From Siniperca chuatsi (taxonomy: Eukaryota; Chordata; Actinopteri; Centrarchiformes; Sinipercidae): DNA of 64,000 nt. The translations under genes were made by a program, and so were the position numbers. The DNA lies in contig NC_058051.1 in NCBI RefSeq assembly GCF_020085105.1, positions 20,473,955 to 20,537,954 of the forward strand. Direction: 5' to 3'. The notes beneath the pieces are model-generated. The model made no database searches. It was not told the DNA's origin and saw only the letters and a list, made by a program, of their open reading frames with translations. Within the stretch, counting starts at the first letter, position 1. The number at the start of each line of letters is the position of its first letter. Shown here piece after piece: positions 51,760-64,000 of the stretch.

Positions 51760-53637
51760 ACAGTACCATACATTAAAGTACTAGTCCCTATACATCTCTT
51801 ACAAATCACATCTGTGACAACAAATCTGTTCCAGACGACCTGTGAGGTCTTGGTGGGTCACATCACAGCGGCAGATCAGAAATGTAGAGGGAAAAACAGA
51901 AGAAAAAATAGTATTTACATATGATTATCTACTATGGTTACTGCTTGGATTTGCTAACTGTATGAAGTAGACAATCTATCTAAACAAGCAGAATATGTGA
52001 GATTTAACAAAAAATTCTCAAATCCTATAACTCCATAAATATGTAGGGAGTTAAATATAAAATTTCCTAAATATCTAGGGTTTAGTCTGAGTCAATATAG
52101 GGTCAAAACACTGAGAAGCCACCTTCAGTGTATGCATTACATCTTTATGCAAACTCCTAGAAAACTTTGACTGTGTTTTGCATGAGCCACTCAGACAACT
52201 TCTGTTATGATAGCATATTGTTAGAAATATAACACATAATAACACACAAATACCAACACATTGTGACCAGTCACCATAACCGGAGAACTAATTCTGACGG
52301 GACTATATTTCACTGTGATTGTACCTTACATGATTACATGTGACAAATAAACTTGATTATTGATCTAATTAGCAACGCTACGTAAATAGCGGTCGACGTT
52401 TGTCAGACTGTTGTAAAAGAAAGTCTCTCTTTTTCTTCCAGCTCTGCCAGCCCTTCACGCTTTACGTTATATATCATAAAACTGGTCAGATGTGTGCTAA
52501 AATGTAGGTGCAAGGCGATCACGAGCGGCAGATGTCGATCACCACAAAGCTAGTCATCCCCACTTCCGGTGTAGACCGGACGTTAAAAGACAAACTTGCG
52601 GAGTCGGAGCACTTCCTTGTTGTTGAAACGTATAAGATCAACATCGATTTTAGGCCCTTTGTATTTATTCGTTTGCTTTAGTGCTCTCTACAGGACAGTT
52701 GCCTAACAGCTTCTGGATACATTTTGCACAAATCGTCTCGTTGAAGAACAACCTTCCCCTTGTTCGCCCGTAAAACACTACTGAGGGCACAAACACCCAG
52801 AGACTTTGGAATCGCGCTTTTCCACGCGAGAACACAGTCAGCTTAGTTTGTTTCACGTCTCTGTGCCGCCATCTAGGGATTATTAAAAAGAAATGTCAAC
52901 CTCCCGACAGTACGTTGACATCCAAAATGATAAAATGACTTGTCTCCTATCTTTAATTTTCTGTTGGAGATTATGCTAACACCTTATAAACCCAGGTTCA
53001 CCCTTTAATGTAGTTTAAAATAATATTTGTCAATTAGTTTTTAGGTGTACTTATCTTACACATCAGTGTTTCATGTATGGTACAATTAACTGGTTACCAC
53101 TTAACTCTAGGAGTTTTTAAATGCACTTCATATTTAGATCACCATACTCACTTGAACATACGCCACACCCTTTCTTTCCTGTGCCTTTAATTTCTAAAGA
53201 AATTTTAACTTTAAAGCACCATCAGACTGGAATAACTTGTCCAACTCATTGGCTCATCATGACTTCTTGGCTCAGATCTTCTTGTTCTTGTTTTTTGACT
53301 GTATTTACCTTCATCTTTCATTGCTGCCTTTGTTCTCATCTGTATTTTGTAGTACATAGGTTTATTTGTAATTTTTGGTCTGACAGTTTTTAATTTTTTT
53401 TTATTCCTAGTTAGTTTCATGTACATGATGCTTGTAATTTCCCTGCTTGCTTTTATGTGTTTTCTATATTAGATAGATTTTTTTGTTGCTTTTTATTTAT
53501 TTAATTTTATTCTTTTAGTTCTTTTTAAATTGATTGTTAATGTCCATGATTTTGTGTCTGAATAGACCTCCTTGAAACAAGATGGTGGATCTCAAGGAGC
53601 TTATCCATCCAAAAATTAGCACACAGTTTGAAAAGAG
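51760..53637. other. Intergenic; one CpG-rich patch without a gene
   Basis: Mostly AT-rich with nothing recognised. Bases about 52370-52870 are different: CpG words (GCTACGTAAATAGCGGTCGACG) and an ETS-type CACTTCCGG at 52561 look promoter-like. No coding exon on either strand could be linked to it. Confidence 0.4.
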
Positions 53638-53643
53638 TTTATT
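53638..53643 (-). terminator. Polyadenylation signal of the Rh-type gene
   Basis: TTTATT on the plus strand reads AATAAA on the minus strand, about 280 bases after the stop codon at 53923. Confidence 0.5.
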
Positions 53644-53922
53644 TCACATCACAAACATTTGACAAATTGGCCAAGAGAGCTAGAACACTCAATTTCCTTT
53701 CCTTGTTTGCATGTAAGACAATAAATAACACCATTACTGGTTGCATTAGACATTGTTGGACAGTGTCACTGCACTGGCCTTGTTTACAATGTAATGGATA
53801 TAAACATTTAATTAATAGTAACGCACTGTTGAGTTATGGTAAATTACTTATAAAGACAAATATAGGCTTATTTACATTTTCGTCTTGAGTCAAATGCATT
53901 GACCACACTTGGCTGTTGCATG

Positions 53923-55347
53923 TCAGGCAGAAGAATCCTCTGTTGTAATTGTGTTATTGAGTTTAAGTGGTGAATCATAGTCCGGAGGGACATCAAAAAA
54001 CAGCTCATCGTCAAAACAGAAATCGTCAGATGGTGATGCGAGGTACGGCAGCTTCAAGATGAAGCCTGTGAGGATGCCTCCCAGTGCTGACACTCCTATG
54101 GTGGAGAACACAGCTGCGACCTGAAAGAGAGCCTGTTCCCGGGCAGTCCTCCCCAACCCTGGCTGTAAACTGGGGATCAACATCTGGAGCTCTTGCAGCT
54201 TAGGGTCTCCTTCCACTGGTGCTCTGTGGGTAAAGATCTCATACAAACTGGGGCCGTAAACCTCCTCATTAGCCATCAGTATAGCACATATCCCTGCAGC
54301 ACAGGATATGAGTCCTGTTAGACCATGCAAATTGTGTATTCCACACTGATCCTGGATCCTGAAGCGCCGCGCCAGGAAGGGACTCAAGTACTTGTAGCCT
54401 AGCATGCATGCAGTGCAGCCAATAATACCCAGAGCGTGCGCAGCTGCAGGCGATATCATCATATCCACAGTTGCCCCAACCGTCACTCCTCCAGCCAGGG
54501 TCACATTCTGAACATCGGCCATGGTGAGCTTACCGTTTTTGTTCAGCATGGCAGAGAGAGCGAAGGCTGTGAGCGTGGAGGCACTGAGGCCGATGAAGGT
54601 GTGGAGTATGGCTCTGTGCTGGTCGTCTCCTTTCAGGGTTAATGCTGAGTTGAAGGAGGGCCAAAACACCCAGAGGAACAAGGTTCCCATCGCAGACAGG
54701 ATGTCAGACTGGTAGCTGGTGTTCTCCTTTGCATGGCCTTCATTTAGGCAAGGCCTGTACAGTACAAAAGTGACACCCAAGCCAAAATAACAGGCAAAGA
54801 GGTGAATGAGAATAGAGCCTCCTGCATCGTTGATCTTCAGATACTTGAGCACGGCCCATTCTGTGACTGCAAACAACGGCACTTCCAGCAGAGCCATGAC
54901 CAGCAGCTGCAACGGACTTGTCTTCCCCAGCACCGCCCCGAAAGATATTAGCACCACAGCACAGACGAACTCTGCATTTATGAGGTTGATCACTCCGAGG
55001 TGGATCTTACCGTCATGGCTGAACTGGAAGTACCCCTGGACCAAAATGGCCCACTGGATGGCAAAAGTAGCCGTGAGGAAGTTAAAAACCATCCCCCCAA
55101 AGCCATAGAGTCGAAAAAATGCCAGTAGGCACCCAAAGCCGAGGAATATCATGACCTGTATGTCGGTAAAAAAAGGGTAATCCTTGTACACTGCATTGTC
55201 CATGGGGTTAGTCCTGTTGGTCTGAAATCTGGCATCTGTATGCTCATCGTAGGTGACAAAGGCAGCATACAAGGCAACAATAATCACCTCTGTGACAAAC
55301 ACAAACACAGGTAACCTCACTCGAAGGCTGGTCGACTGCGTCTTCAT
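53923..55347 (-). CDS. Rh glycoprotein (Rhcg-like) ammonium/ammonia channel, single exon
   Basis: One uninterrupted 474-residue frame encodes a polytopic membrane protein. Rh glycoproteins conduct NH3/NH4+ and in fish serve ammonia excretion in gill, skin and kidney. The start MKTQSTSLRVRLPVFVFVTE is the first ATG in frame, with A at -3. About 11-12 membrane segments are evident, with an N-glycosylation site (NRT) in the first outer loop. Key Rh residues are present at human RhCG numbers minus three: Asp174 (DAGGSILIH), pore histidines 182 (ILIHLF) and 341 (IHNLHG), and the outer gate phenylalanines 127 and 232. This agreement supports the start. The C-terminus is acidic (DDFCFDDELFFDVPPDYD). 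Most vertebrate Rh genes have about ten introns; the lack of any suggests origin by retroposition, but no poly(A) remnant or direct repeats are seen, so it is old and under constraint. Closest paralogue name (rhcg2/rhcgl1) is not certain. Confidence 0.93.
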   Translation of the reverse strand: MKTQSTSLRVRLPVFVFVTEVIIVALYAAFVTYDEHTDARFQTNRTNPMDNAVYKDYPFFTDIQVMIFLGFGCLLAFFRLYGFGGMVFNFLTATFAIQWAILVQGYFQFSHDGKIHLGVINLINAEFVCAVVLISFGAVLGKTSPLQLLVMALLEVPLFAVTEWAVLKYLKINDAGGSILIHLFACYFGLGVTFVLYRPCLNEGHAKENTSYQSDILSAMGTLFLWVFWPSFNSALTLKGDDQHRAILHTFIGLSASTLTAFALSAMLNKNGKLTMADVQNVTLAGGVTVGATVDMMISPAAAHALGIIGCTACMLGYKYLSPFLARRFRIQDQCGIHNLHGLTGLISCAAGICAILMANEEVYGPSLYEIFTHRAPVEGDPKLQELQMLIPSLQPGLGRTAREQALFQVAAVFSTIGVSALGGILTGFILKLPYLASPSDDFCFDDELFFDVPPDYDSPLKLNNTITTEDSSA

Positions 55348-56389
55348 CCTGACAGCTCTTTGGAGCAAATGACCCTCATTTCTTTTGCAGCCTGGATTAT
55401 CTCTGTTTAGATAAGACAGGCCAAAGGCATTGGTCAAGCCTGCTCTCTGTCTCTCTCACACAAACAAGCAATATTCTCCTCATGGAGAAATACTGCTGCA
55501 TGGACTTTGGCCATTGTAATAAGACTTGTAACAGTTACATCAGCGTTTTTGTGATTATTGTATAGCACAATACAGTGTGGCTTTGCATTTATACATTCAC
55601 AATAGCTTGTCTTGTAAAGTGCATATGCACTTGACATCAGAATCAATTTTTATCAGATAGAGATAACATTATTAATGCATTTACTACAAATGCGTGTCCT
55701 CTAACAAAGTTTAATGTTCTTACAACTTAAATATGCAATATAAGAATTTATATATACAGTAACATAGTTTATGTTGCCATTTGACTATCTGATTTAAACT
55801 GTAACGTTTTTGTCATGCTGTGATTTTGGCTGGCTAATTTCCATTTGGAAAAATTGTGAAAGAACGTTTGCTGACCTACAAACTGGCCTCTGAGTCAATC
55901 AGATGGGACATAATCTCTGTTAAATTATGGAGTCAGTGATATATGTTGCAATCAGTACAGTTCAGCATGTTTTGTCCAGATCAATCACTTTGACTGAAAC
56001 ATTTTACAAGAAGAAGGTTAAGGTGAGAACAGAAGACTGATATAACAGTTGATCTCCTACAGTACATTTATACCACTTCTTTGATAACACCTGATATCAA
56101 AGCTGATAGTCTTCTTACCATTTGACATAAAATGAAATTAAATTATTTCCCCCAATTTTCCCCCAGTCTCCTTATTTGGGAGTAGCTAAATCCTGTATTT
56201 GTGCCTTCAGTGGTGCATGTTTGGATTTGATATGATCTTTCTGACTGTAAATCAAGACTGCAGAAATGGGCAATGACAGTGCAAATAATTGTTTATTGTG
56301 AACACATTTATGTGCATTCTCTAAAATAGTAGAATAATCAACAGGTTATCTATCCTCAACTCGGCAAGTGATTTTATTTATGAAAGTTT
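55348..56389. other. Upstream region of the Rh-type gene
   Basis: AT-rich sequence. The reading frame stays open for 30 codons above the ATG but only from a TTG. No TATA box or leader exon could be fixed, and nothing else is recognised. Confidence 0.4.
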
Positions 56390-56860
56390 GTACATACATT
56401 CATGGTCCCCAGAGGATAAATCTTGCTGACTTTGGTGACCTCCTGTTAACAAGTAGATGGATAAGTTTTCACTTATCCATCTACTTGATGGATTGACACA
56501 GAATTTTGGTTCCAAGAGGATGAATCCTAAAGACTTTGGTGAGCCCTTAACTTTTCATGTAGCACCATCATCAGGTCAAAATTTCAGTTTGTTCAATTCT
56601 TTGGTTTATGACCAAATATAGGCAAAACTAATGACATTCCTATCAGCCTCAGCTGTTCTTTGTGTTTGGTGCTAATTAGCAAATATTAGCATGCTAACAC
56701 ACCAAACTAAGATGGTAAACATGGTAAACATTATACCTGCTAAACATCAGCATGTTGGCATTGTTACTGAGAGCATGTTAGCATGCTGATGCTAGCATTT
56801 AGCTCAAAGAGCTGCTGTGCCTACATAAGTAGAGCCTCACAGAGCTGCTGTAGACCCTTA
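56390..56860. repeat. Common fish interspersed repeat (CATGGTCCCCAGAGGAT family)
   Basis: CATGGTCCCCAGAGGATAAA at 56401 and a second related unit at about 56510 (GGTTCCAAGAGGATGAATCC), each followed by GACTTTGGTGA. Then comes a run of GCTAA/TTAGCATGCTAA words and AGAGCCTCACAGAGCTGCTG. I recognise this order from a repeat widespread in spiny-rayed fish. Class not known. Confidence 0.6.
56451..56486. repeat. Perfect 16-bp hairpin inside an interspersed repeat
   Basis: AAGTAGATGGATAAGT (56451-56466) is exactly reverse-complemented at 56471-56486 with a four-base loop. Confidence 0.92.
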
Positions 56861-57930
56861 ATTTGTTTCCTGTCACTTCAGAACAACATGACTACTTACT
56901 CTCGCATGCAAGTGGCTGTGGAAACTACTGCGGTCGTATCCCTAACAGAACACTGTAGCAAAGTTGCCGCCTTGCACATTATAGAAACTAGTTTGTGTCT
57001 AGTGCAATGCCATTTTAATTCAAGTATCACCAAATCTGTGAATGTGTATGACTGCTGAGATCAGTGATGTTGAGAAAGAGGAGGCATGTACAGTCAACAT
57101 TTGGAAAATTACAAACCATTAAGTCAATACAATGCAGTTAATCTATAAGACACTGTAAGAAAAAAACGTCAGACACACAGACACTTGAATTGTCATTGTT
57201 GTATTAAAATGATTTTAATTTATTGCATTTTTGTGCAGACATATAAAATGGTTTCTTTAAACCATTACTTATACATACATAATTTTATAAGACATGGTAA
57301 AACATAAAACAAAATTTGTTTATCATTTCAAAAGACTGCCTATTTTATATCTATAAAACCTGTATTAACACACATTACACGTGTTATCTCTAAGCCTAAA
57401 ATCACAGATCTATTTACAAATGTCCTATCTTCACTCTATCTTGCTGTTTAGTTACATACACTCACTCATACACATATCAGGTTCACACACAAACATACAG
57501 CATACAGGCATGTAGTCACAACACACACACACTCTCTGGGTGAGGGAGTTTAAAAATTGTGACTCTAAACTTATGCTTCACTGAGGGCTGCACAGATATT
57601 CACCAAAAAGAAGACATCAATATGTGTATGATGAGGTGAGGTCCTGTATATGCTACGCCATTGAAAACAATACATGTATACAATGAATCTGAAGGAAATT
57701 AGAATACTTACAAGTTCTTTTTGCTAGAAATTGATGAAGAATTTCCAAAGTATAATACTTTACGGCACTAAGAGGCCAAGGAGAAGAGGGAAATAAAATT
57801 AAACTACTGTATACACACATGTTTGGACAAAAACTTCCATCATAAACTATTAATACTAAACGCTTTGTATCCACACTGATATCATAAACTATGCACTTTC
57901 TGGGGCAAGATAATGTACACTGGCCTGACT

Positions 57931-57966
57931 CAAACATTTCATAGGTCATAACCTATGAAATGTTTG
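57931..57966. repeat. Perfect 16-bp hairpin
   Basis: CAAACATTTCATAGGT (57931-57946) is exactly reverse-complemented at 57951-57966, loop CATA. It lies in the presumed 3' flank of slc12a5. Confidence 0.92.
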
Positions 57967-58285
57967 CAGTATCAGTTGATTTTGATGTGCATGAATTAAT
58001 GTATGTTCAAAAATGACTAAACTATACACAAATAGAAACTAAACATCCATTGTATGCACACTCACACACAAAAACAAAATGTTGAGCGGTACTCAACATT
58101 ACGGTATTAATAATCAGATTTAATGCATAAATCATGCTAAAATAGTTTAATATACACCTTTTGAGATTCCTCTAAACTCATCTGTAGGTATTTTTCTGTG
58201 TCTGCCTTGTTAACATCGCAGATAATTCCTTCACATTTTCAAATGGCGTGCATTAATATAGCAGCAATTGAACATTTTGAGTAGT

Positions 58286-58838
58286 TCGACATTTTGGAAA
58301 ACATGCTTATTTGCTTTCTTGCTGAAAGTTAGACGAGAAGATTGATATTATTCTCATGACTGTAGAGTAAATATGAAGCTACAGCTAACAGCCGTTAGCT
58401 TAGCTTAGCATAAAGACTTGAAACAGGGGGAAACAGCTAGCCTGGCTCTGTCCAAAGATAACAAACTTCGCCTACCAGCACCTCTAAAGCTCACAAATTA
58501 ACGTTTGTTGAAAAACCAAAGTGAAAAATGTTTTATGGGCTGGGCGGTTGTGTGCAGTTGCCAGGCAACCAGCCAAGACTCCAGGACGTTACTGCTCCCA
58601 GCCAAGAAGTACTCTGGCAGACATCCCCATGTGAGACGGCTATTTGTCATTTTTACACTTTGGTCAAATGAGATACAATTATTAATTAGTGAGTTTAAGA
58701 GGTACTATCCATGCTAGCTGTTTCCATTCTTTATGCTAAGCTAAACTAAGCTAAGCTAACCGTCTCTTGGCTCATCTAACTCTCTGCAAGAAATCAAACA
58801 AGCATATTTCCCAAAATGTTGAACTACTCCTTTAATAC
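58286..58838. repeat. Fullest copy of palindromic family P
   Basis: The left end GTAGTTCGACATTTTGGAAA and the right end TTTCCCAAAATGTTGAACTA are inverse complements. Inner blocks TTAGCTTAGCTTAGCATAAA and CTAAGCTAAGCTAA also face each other. The centre holds CCAGGCAACCAGC. At about 550 bases it is the most complete of three copies here. Non-coding. Confidence 0.8.
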
Positions 58839-60465
58839 TGTGCCCTCACCATGCATAAAATACAGTATATTTCAAATTATTCAATGAATTCTGTTTCTAA
58901 ACCTTTTTTTCTGAACCACACCATTAAATAAATAAATTCTTGGAGATAAAATTTATGACATATCATCGATGTGTATCTATGAACATCTTACACTGACTTA
59001 TGTTGTAAAATGTCTATTTACAAACATAACAAATAATAAGAAGGTAATTAATGTTTTCACTGAACTGTCAAAATGAAAAATATAATCCTAGATTCATTAA
59101 CTTTCTCTTTAACACTTAACACTATAATGTTTTATAAAAGTTTGAAGGGATGCTTGGTCCAAAATCTGTTGAAATTTTACATTTATATTCTACATTTATA
59201 CATTATATATTGGCACATTTTGTTTGTAAGTAATCAGGAAGGAGTAGGGTTTGTTACTTAAACTGTTGTCAAGAGGATTTTTCTGAACCCAATAGAGAAA
59301 AACAAGTAATGTAAACAATTTTTATATAGAGATAAAACACAGATTTCATATGCCACTTGAAATCATGCAACAAAACCTGCTTTATCTTTTATATTTTGAG
59401 GAATTTACTCCAGATATTTTAATATGAAAACAACAGAGTGATAAAGATGCACCCTGATCAACTAGCACAACATTTACAACAGGACATTTTCTGGGCTCCC
59501 TGGGCATGCAGGGAAACATGGCTACATAACTGCAGAACACTGGAGGTAATACATATCAAATTATTAGTTTATTAATGTGGTTAGTTATTTTAATTTCTGT
59601 CAAGCTCTCTGCAATGAGAGAGTGATGCTGACAAATAAATAAACAGATCAAATCCATGCCATAACAAGGACGGGCCAGTGACGATACTGTTCTCATGATG
59701 TTCATGGCTGGGGCGTGAACTGCAAATCAAACATATATAACCCTACATATAACATAACCCTGCATTTTCACAGATGGTGTAATGTTAGAGGTTAGGGAAC
59801 TAAAATGAGTGCAAACTACATCTGTTTGATCCAATTGCTCTTTGTTTCTTTTGGGAATTTATGTACATATTGATATACAGCTCCCACCTCTGCCTTTTTA
59901 ATACTCCAATTAATTAATGTGAATTAATTAATCGGGTAGTGTATCGCATAGAACGATATTCATCCAACCTATTATACCTATTATAACCCTATTATAACTT
60001 GTGTGCGCCCGACCATACAATGAAAGACAAAAACAGATCAGGACAAAGACAGACATGATTAGATGAATAAATACATAAATAACATAAATTAGTAAATAAC
60101 AGAAAATAAGAAGTTTCTCCTTTACAAGTGACCAGGAACAAAAGCGAAAGGACAGAAAGATGATTTAACATATCAGAAAAGGGAAAGAAATGTTTGAAAA
60201 CCTTCCATTTTCTGAGAATAAGTGACATTTTTGGAGTCATTTTTGCAATCAAATTGTCAGAATTAACCATCAACTCATCTGCAGTTATCAACTGACCAGT
60301 CGAGAACAGAGAGGTGACTGTTGCACAATTCTTTGTGTACTCTAACGATTAAAAGTTTAAAGGAGTAGATGGTGGGTGAGGGTGTGGGAGGATTTTCCTG
60401 GAATAATACAGAGGGTGGAGAGGGCAGTGTCCATGTAGGTGCCATTAAAAGACCTTAAAAGCCCT

Positions 60466-64000
<3,535 letters not shown>

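Larger units (their letters stand above)
57060..60465 (-). other. slc12a5: 3' flank, possibly long 3' UTR, of slc12a5
   Basis: No coding exon is seen between the Rh-type gene's upstream repeat and the slc12a5 stop codon. KCC2 transcripts are known for long 3' UTRs, so part of this may be transcribed. Several minus-strand AATAAA candidates exist and I cannot choose among them. The stretch contains family P (58286-58838) and a perfect hairpin (57931-57966). Confidence 0.35.

Noticed and set aside
54436-55108. Plus-strand open frames opposite the Rh-type gene
   Set aside because: Shadow frames of a long GC-richer coding exon; no domain seen.
55348-55437. Thirty-codon upstream extension of the Rh-type protein
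   Set aside because: It begins at TTG, not ATG, and starting at 55347 aligns all functional residues with human RhCG at a constant offset.

Overview
The window is nuclear DNA from a ray-finned fish, probably a percomorph. The reasons are compact intron-containing vertebrate genes with teleost-like proteins, promoter-proximal stretches rich in TAACGTTA and GCTAGC, and a dense set of short DNA transposons and inverted-repeat elements of kinds common in spiny-rayed fish. It is not bacterial: there are no operons, CRISPR arrays or phage genes. I saw no endogenous retrovirus, other virus-like element or toxin gene.

Layout, left to right: a probable 3' UTR of an upstream gene (1-1430); abhd6 (+, 8 coding exons, 1835-6090); kctd6 (+, 2 coding exons, 7698-8651); smim4/uqcc5 (+, 2 exons, 12412-15719); ogn (osteoglycin, -, 6 exons, 16432-17978); ywhab (14-3-3 beta, +, 5 coding exons, 21192-22737); pabpc1l (embryonic-type poly(A)-binding protein, +, 14 exons, 26567-41269); rbm39 (-, 14 coding exons, 43382-49737); an uninterrupted Rh-type ammonium channel gene (-, 53923-55347); and the 3' part of slc12a5 (KCC2, -, 60466 to the right edge). 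All coding exons were assembled by eye from splice sites with phase checked at each junction; each assembled reading frame closes with one stop.

The genes are independent housekeeping or tissue genes, not a pathway. The block joins genes that in human lie on 3p (ABHD6, KCTD6, SMIM4), 9q (OGN) and 20q (YWHAB, PABPC1L, RBM39, SLC12A5), so it records chromosome rearrangement since the fish-tetrapod split.

The non-coding part is rich in mobile DNA. Four hAT-type elements have 8-bp target duplications that can be read directly (perfect or 7 of 8), and a related fifth element has a weak one. One 771-bp copy retains a piece resembling a transposase BED zinc finger. There is also an internally deleted Tc1 element with a remnant of the transposase C-terminus, a nested TA-flanked palindromic element, two LINE 3' fragments and a probable LINE tail, and several inverted-repeat families. 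I found no clearly new biological system. The best leads are a candidate regulatory (poison) exon in rbm39, a GC-AG intron in pabpc1l whose retention would stop translation one codon later, a 15-nt microexon in slc12a5, the single-exon Rh gene, and a set of short perfect hairpins that look like template-switch products.
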